A model generated the notes under the pieces. It was given only the letters and a program-made list of their open reading frames with translations. It was not told the DNA's origin and ran no database searches. Source: JBGNFV01 sp049645705 (GTDB lineage: Bacteria; Bacteroidota; Bacteroidia; Cytophagales; Cyclobacteriaceae). Taken from it: DNA of 64,000 nt. A program made the position numbers and the translations under genes. Below are positions 8,882-17,806 of this stretch, one piece after another (within the stretch, counting starts at the first letter, position 1; every line of letters begins with the position of its first letter). Location: positions 1 through 64,000 of the forward strand of contig JBARUK010000077.1 of the NCBI GenBank assembly GCA_049645705.1. The letters run 5' to 3'.

Positions 8882-10312
8882 ATGCTTCGGGACATCTCTA
8901 AAAATCAGGTCATAGACAGGATCAGGTTCGAAAACCCATGGTGGGTAACCGGCCGGATAGAGGAGGACTATGACCGCTTTAAACGCCGTTTGTACCTTGA
9001 GATATTCTTCCCCTTAGTAACAGAGTCCGATATACGCCGCGGAATTGTACTGATGGGTCCCCGCAGGGTAGGCAAGACGGTCATGCTGCAGCATACCATC
9101 CAAAAGCTGATCGATATAGGCGGAAGCCCGCAAAAGATCATATTTATTACTATCGAAAACCCGGTCTATAATAACATAGGCCTGGAACAGCTTTTTGCTT
9201 ATGCAAGGGAGGCTTTGGGGAGTGACGAACTGAAGGGCTGGACGGTCATCTTTGACGAAATACAATACCTGAAGAACTGGGAAGTCCACTTAAAAACGCT
9301 GGTAGACAGCTACCGCCAGACTAAGTTCATTGCATCGGGTTCGGCTGCGGCCGCCCTGAAATACAAAAGCCAGGAAAGCGGGGCAGGAAGGTTTACGGAT
9401 TTTTTGCTACCCCCTCTTACATTTCACGAATACATCTACCTGAACGACCTGGCCCATATCATGAAGCCGGTAGAATATACCTGGCAGAATACAACAACTG
9501 ACCTGTTCACGACTACCCACCTGGACAACCTGAACGAGCATTTCCTGAACTACATAAACTTCGGAGGCTACCCGGAGGTGATGTTCTCAAAGAAGATGCA
9601 GGCAGACCCGGGGCGGTACATCAGGCAGGACATCATAGATAAAGTACTGCTGCGTGACCTGCCCAGTCTTTATGGGATCAGCGATGTGCAGGAGTTGAAC
9701 AGTCTGTTTACCACCATAGCGTACAACAGCGCCAATGAGTTCTCACTGGACAGCCTGAGCACGACATCGGGCGTGGCTAAGAATACCATAAAAAAGTACC
9801 TGGAATACCTGGAAGCGGCTTTCCTGATCAAAACGGTGCGCCGTGTGGACCAAAGCGGCAAACGCTTTCAGCGTGATAATTTCTTTAAGATATACCTGAC
9901 CAACCCGAGCCTGCGAAGTGCGCTGTTCTCACCGCTGAGCCCGAATGATGAATCGCTGGGGATGATGGTGGAGACGGCCATCTACAGCCAATGGATGCAC
10001 CGGGAGTGGTTTACGCCCCGCTATGCCCGCTGGAATAACGGGGAAGTAGACATGGTGGCCCTTAGCGACAGGACGCTGAAGCCAGCCTGGGCGCTGGAGA
10101 TCAAATGGTCTGACCGCTACTATGATAAGCCGGAAAAGCTGAGAAGCCTGATCCGTTTCTGCAAGGAGAGTGAATTAGACCAGGCATTGGTGACTTCTAT
10201 TCAGAAAGAAGGCACAAAAGAGGTAGAGGGGCTGGCCTTACGGTTCATACCGGCCGCAGTGTATGCTTATACCATTGGCTACAATACCCTGAAGAAGAAG
10301 CAGTATTTTTAA
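8882..10312 (+). CDS. AAA ATPase with DUF4143 C-terminal domain
   Basis: A 476-aa protein. Walker A is GPRRVGKT (residues 59-66) and Walker B is VIFDEIQYL (about 125-133), followed by the ASGSAAAAL sensor-like segment. The C-terminal half (DUF4143) has the PD-(D/E)XK-like elements typical of this family: WNNGEVDMVAL and ALEIKWS. The family is widespread and highly duplicated in Bacteroidota; its cellular role is not established. It is a monocistronic gene divergent from the lipid operon. The possible nuclease motif (E/D...E-x-K) is seen in the sequence; activity is inference. Confidence 0.85.
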   Translation: MLRDISKNQVIDRIRFENPWWVTGRIEEDYDRFKRRLYLEIFFPLVTESDIRRGIVLMGPRRVGKTVMLQHTIQKLIDIGGSPQKIIFITIENPVYNNIGLEQLFAYAREALGSDELKGWTVIFDEIQYLKNWEVHLKTLVDSYRQTKFIASGSAAAALKYKSQESGAGRFTDFLLPPLTFHEYIYLNDLAHIMKPVEYTWQNTTTDLFTTTHLDNLNEHFLNYINFGGYPEVMFSKKMQADPGRYIRQDIIDKVLLRDLPSLYGISDVQELNSLFTTIAYNSANEFSLDSLSTTSGVAKNTIKKYLEYLEAAFLIKTVRRVDQSGKRFQRDNFFKIYLTNPSLRSALFSPLSPNDESLGMMVETAIYSQWMHREWFTPRYARWNNGEVDMVALSDRTLKPAWALEIKWSDRYYDKPEKLRSLIRFCKESELDQALVTSIQKEGTKEVEGLALRFIPAAVYAYTIGYNTLKKKQYF

Positions 10313-10349
10313 AAAGAATGGATCTACGGGTTGCCCTGGTGCACAGAAC

Positions 10350-11087
10350 CTATATCACATCGAAGTACTTCATAAGCTCTTCCCGGTAGGACTTGCTCAC
10401 CGGTATGGTGTGGCCGCCTATGATGAGGGTATTGTATTCCATAGCCTCTATCATCTCTATGTTGATGATATAGGAGCGGTGCACACGTATAAAGGTCTCT
10501 TCGGGAAACTTCTCGGCGATGGCCTTCAGGCTGTAGTTTACCAGGTACTTGGCCTTTTCGGTGTAGACGTTTACGTAGATGTCATTGGCCTCTACATACA
10601 GGATGTCCTTTAGCAGTACCTTTTGCAGGCGCTTCTGTGACTTGATGAAGATGGCATCGTGTATGGTATACTTTTTCTGCTTAGGGGCTTCGGGTTCGGC
10701 TGGCTCCTGCCCTCTGCTGGCCTTATATAGTGCCAGCTCAATAGATGAGCGCAGGGTGTCTTCGTTAAAGGGCTTGGCTAGGTAGGCGCCCGGCTCTGTG
10801 GGCAGTGCCCGGGCCATGGTATCGCTGTCACCATGCGCGGTCAGGTAGATGAAGGGTATACTGAATTTTTTCCGGATGATCTCGCCCACTTCTATACCTG
10901 AGAGCACCCCGGCCAGGTCTACATCCAGTATGACCAGGTCTGGCCGGTCCTTCTCTATCCGGGGCAGGCAGTCCTCCCCCGAATCACAGGTTCCGAGCAC
11001 ATTGTAGCCGTCCTTCTCCAATAGCAGGAGCAGGTTTTTAGCTACTACGTAGTCGTCTTCTACTATGAAAATCCGGGAATCCTTCAT
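10350..11087 (-). CDS. LytTR-family response regulator
   Basis: A 245-aa regulator: a receiver domain with the acidic pocket (VEDD) and phospho-acceptor Asp55 (VILDVDLAG), then a Lys at the end of the domain (YLAKPFNEDT), and a C-terminal LytTR DNA-binding domain (about 140-240; ILYVEANDIYVNVYT, FIRVHRSYIIN). It acts as a transcription factor after phosphorylation. It is divergent from the 7TM histidine kinase gene with 82 bases between them, so the two probably form a pair, although LytTR regulators usually pair with HisK_LytS-type kinases and this kinase is a HisKA type. Confidence 0.9.
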   Translation of the reverse strand: MKDSRIFIVEDDYVVAKNLLLLLEKDGYNVLGTCDSGEDCLPRIEKDRPDLVILDVDLAGVLSGIEVGEIIRKKFSIPFIYLTAHGDSDTMARALPTEPGAYLAKPFNEDTLRSSIELALYKASRGQEPAEPEAPKQKKYTIHDAIFIKSQKRLQKVLLKDILYVEANDIYVNVYTEKAKYLVNYSLKAIAEKFPEETFIRVHRSYIINIEMIEAMEYNTLIIGGHTIPVSKSYREELMKYFDVI

Positions 11088-11169
11088 AAAAACCGCCTGA
11101 TGAATCGAAATTTGCGCTTTTTACCTTAATTTCTGCCACTAAAGATACAGATTTATTACAGTAAGGCGA

Positions 11170-13206
11170 ATGAAACTTCCGATGCTTACCCGTATACTCC
11201 TGCTAATCCTGGCCCTGACGGGCCTGAGCGGGCAGGTATTGGGTGCACCGGAGCCGGTAGAGGTAGTGCACACGCTGTACCACTATTCAGATGAGGACAG
11301 CATACCGCCGCCACTAGCAGAGGAGTACTACTCTGAAGACTACGCACCGGTAAGCGAAGGTGTGCTCTTTACCTGGATACGCCTGAACAATACCACTGAG
11401 GAGCCACAGCAAGTGGTGCTGCCGATAGGCAATGTACCGGAGGCCACACTGTATACGCCGGACATGAAAACTTTGCAAACGGGCATGTTTACCCCATTAC
11501 ATGAGCGAAGCTATCCTTATCACAGTCCGCTTTTCTCCTTTACCGTCGCCCCCGGCACCAGCGATTATTTACTGACCATGCGTACCTATGGACGCGTGTC
11601 CCTGCCCCGCGACTTTACCCCTCAGCTCATCAGTGCAGGCGAGCAGCAGGCGGTAGAGCAAAACCGCATGTTTAGCCAGGGTTTCTTTATCGGTATTATC
11701 CTGGTCATGGCCCTGTATAATTTCCTGCTGTACATTACTGTGAGAGACATCAGCTACCTCTATTACGTGCTCTCCATACTGGGTATCGGGCTGTACTTTA
11801 TGTTCTACTATGGCTTTACCAGGGAGTACCTCTGGCCCTCAGTGCCTCTCTGGGACACCTACAGTTTTGCTTTCATTGTGCCACTTACAGGCCTCGCCAG
11901 GATCATGTTTACCCGCTCTTACCTGAACACTTCTCAGCTTCTGCCCTTAGGAGACCGGTTCTTTAAGGTACTCTTTTACCTCTATTTCATTCCTGTGGCC
12001 ATGGGTGCGGCTGCACTCATTTTCGGCCTGCCCTGGTATGAGTACACCATAGATGCCATAGGCATACTGGGGCCGCTGGTACTTATGGCCATGCTCGTGG
12101 CCGGTTTCATTACGTGGAAGAGAGGCTACACCCCGGCCATATTCTTTATAGTGGCCAATGTGCTGTTCGTGTTGGGTGCCAACGTATTTATATTCAAAGA
12201 GGTGGGCATATATGAGGATAACTTCCTGAGCCGCTACACGGTGCAGGTAGGCGTCATCGCGCAGGTGGTACTGTTTAGCCTGGGACTGGCCTACCGCCTG
12301 AAAAAGGCACGCAGTGAGGCAGTGGAGCAGAAGCTGGCAGCTAAGCGGATGGAACTGGAAAAGGAAGTGGAGAAGAAAATGCTGATAGAAAAGCAGAAGG
12401 CAGAGCTGGAAAGCGTGGTGAAGGAGCGTACGCAGGAGCTACGTGAATCTATCCGTAAGTTGCAAAGCTCTGAAAAGGGCCTTCGGCAGCTAAATAAGGT
12501 AAAGGACAAACTGTTCTCTGTGGTATCTCATGACCTGCGGGGGCCGGTGGCTACCCTTGACAGTTTTATCAATATCATCACCAATCATGCCGCCAGCATC
12601 ACCCCTGACGAACTGGGCATGCTGAGTGGCAAAACGCGGCAGTCGGTGAAGAACCTGTCCTTTCTGCTGGACAATCTGCTGAGCTGGAGCCGCTCGCAGA
12701 TGGGTACGCTCACCTACAGTCCGGACCCGGTCCTGCTGCGGGAGATCGTGCAGCAAAATGTGGAACTGCATGCCCACCGGGCCGATAGCAAGAAAATAAC
12801 CCTGGTAACAGATGTGCACCCGCACATAACAGTTATGGCGGACCGCAGCATGATAGACTTCATACTTCGGAACCTGATCAGCAACGCCATAAAGTTTACG
12901 GACTCGTATGGCACTGTCAAGATATCGGCTACACTGGCTGAGGATACGGCGGAGATAAAGGTAGAAGATACAGGAGTGGGTATGGACTCAAGTGTATTGG
13001 AAAAGATAATGGAACCGGAGAGTACCTATAGTACGCGGGGTACGGACAAGGAACCGGGCACGGGCCTGGGGCTGCTACTCACTAAAGAGTTCCTGGAGAA
13101 GCACGGCTCGGCACTATACGCAGAAAGCAGCCCGGGTAAGGGCACCACCTTCGCCTTTACTATGCAGTGTGACCCTACGGCAGTGGTCAGCAGGGAAACC
13201 TATTAA
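11170..13206 (+). CDS. 7TMR-DISM sensor histidine kinase
   Basis: A 678-aa membrane kinase. Order: signal peptide (to about residue 25), a beta-rich extracellular 7TMR-DISM-type domain (about 30-165), seven hydrophobic segments (about 170-385; FFIGIILVMALYNFLLYITV is the first), a long charged coiled coil (about 385-440), a HisKA domain with the phospho-accepting His454 in VVSHDLRGP, and a HATPase domain (N box LISNAIKFT, G1 VEDTGVGMD, G2 GTGLGLLLT). It senses an extracellular ligand, possibly a carbohydrate, and phosphorylates a regulator, plausibly the divergent LytTR protein. No receiver domain is fused. Confidence 0.9.
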   Translation: MKLPMLTRILLLILALTGLSGQVLGAPEPVEVVHTLYHYSDEDSIPPPLAEEYYSEDYAPVSEGVLFTWIRLNNTTEEPQQVVLPIGNVPEATLYTPDMKTLQTGMFTPLHERSYPYHSPLFSFTVAPGTSDYLLTMRTYGRVSLPRDFTPQLISAGEQQAVEQNRMFSQGFFIGIILVMALYNFLLYITVRDISYLYYVLSILGIGLYFMFYYGFTREYLWPSVPLWDTYSFAFIVPLTGLARIMFTRSYLNTSQLLPLGDRFFKVLFYLYFIPVAMGAAALIFGLPWYEYTIDAIGILGPLVLMAMLVAGFITWKRGYTPAIFFIVANVLFVLGANVFIFKEVGIYEDNFLSRYTVQVGVIAQVVLFSLGLAYRLKKARSEAVEQKLAAKRMELEKEVEKKMLIEKQKAELESVVKERTQELRESIRKLQSSEKGLRQLNKVKDKLFSVVSHDLRGPVATLDSFINIITNHAASITPDELGMLSGKTRQSVKNLSFLLDNLLSWSRSQMGTLTYSPDPVLLREIVQQNVELHAHRADSKKITLVTDVHPHITVMADRSMIDFILRNLISNAIKFTDSYGTVKISATLAEDTAEIKVEDTGVGMDSSVLEKIMEPESTYSTRGTDKEPGTGLGLLLTKEFLEKHGSALYAESSPGKGTTFAFTMQCDPTAVVSRETY

Positions 13207-13351
13207 GGCAAACCTCCAACAAGCCCTGCACAATGCGCCATTCACCATACAAAGTTTTACACTGGCAAGTAATTTTAGTTTAATCTTTTACATATAGGTA
13301 GATTCATAGTGCACAGAAAATTATGTGTAGTAATCAACCTAATCCAAAAAG

Positions 13352-16258
13352 ATGAAACACTCATACGCTATGGCATGGAGGCTAACGGCCTTCCTGGTTC
13401 TTTTTCCTTTACTCATTCAGGCCCAGTCGCTGCAGAGCATCAGCTCGTTTGGCAGCAACCCGGGTAATTTGCAAATGTACCTGTACCGGCCTTCGGGGGT
13501 ACCTGCCTCCGCGCCGGTAGTGCTGGCTATGCACGGATGCACGCAGAATGCCAGTGGTTTTGCTAACGAAAGCGGCTGGAATGACCTGGCCGACCGCTAC
13601 AAGTTCTACGTCATTTACCCTCAGCAGAAATCTTCCAACAATTCCAGCAGTTGCTTTAACTGGTTTGAGAACGGCGACATCAATCGCGGACAGGGAGAAG
13701 CTCTTTCTATGCGAAATATGGTGAACTACGTAAAGAACAACTACAGCGTGGATGCCAGCCGGGTATATGTTACCGGTTTTTCGGCCGGTGGGGCTATGAC
13801 TACGGTTATGATGGCCACCTACCCGGAGGTATTTAGCGGAGGGGCGGTCATGGCAGGCCTGCCTTATAAAGCAGCCACCTCGTTAATTTCCGCCTTTAGT
13901 GCTATGAGCCCCGGGGTAGACAAGAGCCCCTCGCAGTGGGGCAGCCTGGTGCGCAATGCTTCTTCATATAGTGGCTCATACCCTACCCTGAGCATATTTC
14001 ACGGTACGGCGGACTACACGGTAAGTAATAACAACCTGCGCGAAACCATGGAGCAGTGGACGAATGTGCACGGAACAGATGCCAGTGCAGATGAAACGAA
14101 CAGCAGCTTTGACGGCAACAGCCAGATCACACGGAAGGTGTACAAAAAAAGCGGCGTACCCGTGGTCACTACCTACGACATAAACGGTATGGGCCATGCG
14201 GTGGCCATTGACCCCGGCACGGGCGCTAAGCAGGGAGGTTCTACCGGCAGCTACGCGACCGATGTAAACTTCCTGGCGGCCTACTGGGCGGCCAGCGGGT
14301 GGGGCCTGACGGGCAGTACACCTCCGCCACCCCCTTCCGGCGTCAATGCGCCCGGCAACCTGTCGGCCGTAGCCCAGTCCTCTGCCAGTATAGCCCTATC
14401 CTGGACAGACAACAGCACTAATGAGACGGCCTTCTTGGTAGAAAGATCCCTAAGCAGTGGCAGTGGCTACAGCCAGATAGCCAGCCTCAGTAGTAACACC
14501 ACATCTTATACAGATAACAACCTGCAGGCCAGTACTACCTATTACTACCGCGTCAGGGCGCAGGCAGGCACCTCCTACTCTGCCTACTCTGCCGTAGCTT
14601 CGGAAACTACCCCCGCCACCGGTGGTGGCGGAAGCGGAGGCGGTGGTGGAGAAACCATTGTGATCGAGCAGCCGCTGGCACAGGGCTACCTGTCTTACGT
14701 CAGTACCTCTAACTCGGCCCAGTCATTTACCCTGAGCCAGTCTGCCAGGCTGAATACGATAGCCGTAAAGTTCAGAACCTCTATCAGCAACAGTACGCTG
14801 AAGATCTTCAATGGTAATACGGTAACCGGTACGCCTGTCTACACGCAAACCGGCATAAGTAAAGGCTCGGGATGGCAGACGGTCACGGTGAGCAACCCTC
14901 CGCTACTGGCTGCAGGTCAGCATACATTCCAGATCACGAACAGCGTCTTCAGCTACACCTATACAGATACGTATAGCGGCGGAAATATATACCTGGATAC
15001 GTACGGCTATACCGTATTTGACGCGGCCTTTAAGCTCACGCTTACTGCCTCGGGTACAGGCTCCAGGCTGGCTGGCCCGGAAGCCAACGCAGCCCAGAAT
15101 TCGATGCAGTACGTGTCTAGTTTCGGCTATAATCCGGGCAATCTGGGTATGTACCTGTACCGCCCGTCTAATATGCCTGCCAATGCACCGGTGGTAGTAG
15201 CCATGCACGGCTGCTCGCAGTCGGCTTCGGGGTACGCAGCCAATACGGGATGGAATGAAATGGCCGATAAATACAAGTTCTACGTTATTTACCCCCAGCA
15301 GAGTGGTTATAATAACGGGGCCAAATGCTTTAACTGGTTTAACTACTACGACTACACCCGCGGCTACGGTGAGAACCGGTCGGTAAAATCAATGGTGGAT
15401 TACGTAAAGTCCAACTATTCAGTAAACAGTTCGCGGGTATACGCTACGGGCTTCTCGGCGGGTGGCGGTATGACTACGCTTATGCTGGCTACCTGGCCTG
15501 AGGTATTCAATAAAGGGGCGGTGCTGGCCGGTGTGCCCTATCACGCTGCTGCCAATGCCTATGCGGCCGGTTATGCCATGAACCCGGGCTACAACCTGTC
15601 ACCTTCCGGCTGGGGCAACCTGGTAAGGGGCGCATCGAACTATTCCGGATCATGGCCGGAGGTGGCGGTGTTCCACGGCACATCTGACTATACGGTAAAT
15701 GATAATAATGTACAGGAGATAGTGGACCAGTGGACGAATGTGCACAGTACGGACAGGTACGCTGACAGGACTACCTACTCCTATGCCGGTAATAGCCGGG
15801 TAACGCAGAGAAAGTACCGGAACGGCAGCGGAAAGGATGTGGTAGTGACCTATTCTATCAGCAGCATGGGACACGATGTGCCGGTAGATCCCGGCACCGG
15901 TACCCGGCAGGGCGGTAGCACGGGCACGTTTGCGGTCGATGTAAACTTCCACTCCACCTACTGGGCGGCTACTTTCTTCGGGCTTACCGGCTCCTCGTAC
16001 CGGGAGGAAATGCCCGATGAAACTGCGACTGACTTTAGCTGGAAGCCTGTGTCAGGAGGCGTAGAGATGCTGTACGGTGAGGAGCAGAAGGAGCTGACGG
16101 TAAATATGTACTCGCTGAGCGGGCAGCAGGTATACCAGGCTACTCACAAGAATGTACAGACTGTACAGGTGGTGCCGCAAGTATTAAAAGGGGGTATATA
16201 CCTGATCAAGAGCATAAGCAATGGTGAGGTACGTACACTTAAGGTGATGATAGAGTAA
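13352..16258 (+). CDS. Secreted two-headed PHB-depolymerase-type esterase with FN3 and T9SS sorting domain
   Basis: A 968-aa secreted protein. Order: signal peptide ending about residue 24; esterase domain 1 (about 28-330) with lipase box GFSAGG, nucleophile Ser144; a fibronectin type III domain (about 334-420); a GGGGSGGGGG linker; a beta-sandwich domain with no named family (about 427-570); esterase domain 2 (about 585-885) with GFSAGG, Ser702; and a T9SS type-A C-terminal sorting domain (final 75 residues; VNMYSLSGQQVYQ, LKGGIYLIK). Both esterase copies keep HGC near the N-terminus, a KCFNWF/SCFNWF segment and an MGH histidine. The family includes poly(3-hydroxybutyrate) depolymerases, feruloyl and acetylxylan esterases. 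The gene is monocistronic with its own terminator. Confidence 0.9.
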   Translation: MKHSYAMAWRLTAFLVLFPLLIQAQSLQSISSFGSNPGNLQMYLYRPSGVPASAPVVLAMHGCTQNASGFANESGWNDLADRYKFYVIYPQQKSSNNSSSCFNWFENGDINRGQGEALSMRNMVNYVKNNYSVDASRVYVTGFSAGGAMTTVMMATYPEVFSGGAVMAGLPYKAATSLISAFSAMSPGVDKSPSQWGSLVRNASSYSGSYPTLSIFHGTADYTVSNNNLRETMEQWTNVHGTDASADETNSSFDGNSQITRKVYKKSGVPVVTTYDINGMGHAVAIDPGTGAKQGGSTGSYATDVNFLAAYWAASGWGLTGSTPPPPPSGVNAPGNLSAVAQSSASIALSWTDNSTNETAFLVERSLSSGSGYSQIASLSSNTTSYTDNNLQASTTYYYRVRAQAGTSYSAYSAVASETTPATGGGGSGGGGGETIVIEQPLAQGYLSYVSTSNSAQSFTLSQSARLNTIAVKFRTSISNSTLKIFNGNTVTGTPVYTQTGISKGSGWQTVTVSNPPLLAAGQHTFQITNSVFSYTYTDTYSGGNIYLDTYGYTVFDAAFKLTLTASGTGSRLAGPEANAAQNSMQYVSSFGYNPGNLGMYLYRPSNMPANAPVVVAMHGCSQSASGYAANTGWNEMADKYKFYVIYPQQSGYNNGAKCFNWFNYYDYTRGYGENRSVKSMVDYVKSNYSVNSSRVYATGFSAGGGMTTLMLATWPEVFNKGAVLAGVPYHAAANAYAAGYAMNPGYNLSPSGWGNLVRGASNYSGSWPEVAVFHGTSDYTVNDNNVQEIVDQWTNVHSTDRYADRTTYSYAGNSRVTQRKYRNGSGKDVVVTYSISSMGHDVPVDPGTGTRQGGSTGTFAVDVNFHSTYWAATFFGLTGSSYREEMPDETATDFSWKPVSGGVEMLYGEEQKELTVNMYSLSGQQVYQATHKNVQTVQVVPQVLKGGIYLIKSISNGEVRTLKVMIE

Positions 16259-16282
16259 GTATCATCCGATCCCGGATACTCA

Positions 16283-16314
16283 AAAGACTCTCCTGACGGG
16301 GGGTCTTTTTTTAT
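16283..16314 (+). terminator. Rho-independent terminator after the esterase gene
   Basis: AAAGACTCTCC and GGGGGGTCTTT pair (two G-U pairs) around TGAC and are followed by a T run, 24 bases after the esterase stop. Confidence 0.8.
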
Positions 16315-16415
16315 GGGATTTCTGTTGTCCCTGGAATGTTTAATTATCACGCTCATTTATTCACAAAAAGATTATTTTGTTTATATTTTGAGGTGAATTG
16401 CAGAACTGACGGGGA

Positions 16416-17750
16416 ATGAAACAGCTTACGACCTTACTTCTTCTGATACTGGCTATAGGATGCACACAGATCACACGTGAAGAAAAAGTGGTACAGGTGC
16501 CACCAGAAGCACTTCACGGAGCCATGCAGCAGCTTACGGATGTCATTGTACATGACATTTTCTCTCCGCCTGTCGCCAGCCGCATATATGCCTATGCTAC
16601 TGTAGGTGCCTATGAGGTGCTTGCACAGCACGACTCGGCTTTTATTCCGCTAAGCGGGCAGCTACAGGGGCTGGAGCCTCTCCCACAGCCAGAGGCCTCT
16701 GTGAACCACAAGGTAGTGGCCGTAGATGCTTTTCTACGCATAGGCGAAAAGCTCATCTTTTCCGAAGACAAGATCAAAGAATACCGGGAAGGGTGGTATG
16801 CAGAGCTAAGAAAGGAAGGCATCTCCGAAAGAATACTGGAAAACTCTCTGGTACACAGCCAGACTGTAACGGACCACGTAAAAGCATGGGCCGACGAGGA
16901 CATGTATAAGGAAACGCGAACGTACCAGCGTCACCCCATAGGTACGGAAGACTGGGAGTGGCAGCCTACCCCGCCTGCCTACATGGAAGCTATAGAACCT
17001 CACTGGAATAAGATACGGACCTTTGTCCTGGACTCTGCCGGCCAGTTTAAGCCCGACCCGCCTACCGACTTTAGCCTCGATAAGGGCGCTCCCTTCTACA
17101 AAGAGATCATGCAGGTATACGAAACGGGCAGGGACCTTACCGAAGAGCAAAAAGAAATAGCGAGCTTCTGGGACTGTAACCCTTATGTGATGAATGTACG
17201 CGGACACGTGATGTTTGCTACCAAAAAGATCACACCCGGCGGACACTGGATGGGCATTACTAAGATCGCCTGCCAGAAGGACGACGCCAGCCTTATGCGC
17301 AGTGCAGAGGCCTATGCACTGACCAGCGTAGCCCTGGCGGACGGATTTATCAGTTGCTGGGACGAGAAATATCGTAGTAACCTGATACGCCCTGAAACAG
17401 TGATCAACCGTCATATAGACGAAGACTGGACACCGCTGCTGCAGACACCGCCTTTTCCCGAATACCCCAGTGGCCACAGTGTGATCAGCACTGCAGCGGC
17501 GGAAATGCTCACCTCCCTGTTTGGCGAAAACTTTGACTTTACGGACAGTACCGAAGCTGACTTTGGCCTGCCCGCACGCGATTTTACTTCATTCCGGCAG
17601 GCTTCTGAAGAAGCTGCCATGAGCCGCCTGTACGGTGGCATCCACTATATGCCTGCCATCGAAAACGGCGTTGAAGAGGGCCGTTCTGTAGGACAGTACC
17701 TCATAGCCAACATCAAGACGAGAAAGTCATTAATGGCTTCTAATGAATAA
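16416..17750 (+). CDS. Vanadium-dependent haloperoxidase/PAP2-like lipoprotein
   Basis: A 444-aa protein with a lipoprotein signal (LLLILAIGC, Cys at residue 16). The C-terminal half carries the PAP2/vanadium-haloperoxidase active-site set: KYRSNLIRPE, PEYPSGHSVIS and SRLYGGIHYMPAIENG (R-x4-G-x-H). In the superfamily these residues bind phosphate or vanadate, giving either phosphatase or halide peroxidase activity. The N-terminal helical half (VHDIFSPPVASRIYAYA) matches bacterial VCPO-like proteins rather than small PAP2 lipid phosphatases. It probably faces the periplasm. Halide use cannot be judged from sequence. It stands 58 bases before the trehalase gene and could be co-transcribed with it. 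Confidence 0.82.
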   Translation: MKQLTTLLLLILAIGCTQITREEKVVQVPPEALHGAMQQLTDVIVHDIFSPPVASRIYAYATVGAYEVLAQHDSAFIPLSGQLQGLEPLPQPEASVNHKVVAVDAFLRIGEKLIFSEDKIKEYREGWYAELRKEGISERILENSLVHSQTVTDHVKAWADEDMYKETRTYQRHPIGTEDWEWQPTPPAYMEAIEPHWNKIRTFVLDSAGQFKPDPPTDFSLDKGAPFYKEIMQVYETGRDLTEEQKEIASFWDCNPYVMNVRGHVMFATKKITPGGHWMGITKIACQKDDASLMRSAEAYALTSVALADGFISCWDEKYRSNLIRPETVINRHIDEDWTPLLQTPPFPEYPSGHSVISTAAAEMLTSLFGENFDFTDSTEADFGLPARDFTSFRQASEEAAMSRLYGGIHYMPAIENGVEEGRSVGQYLIANIKTRKSLMASNE

Positions 17751-17806
17751 GCGATTCTATCAACCAACCCCGTGGTATGCTTTGCCATACCCGCATTTTT
17801 GAGTTT

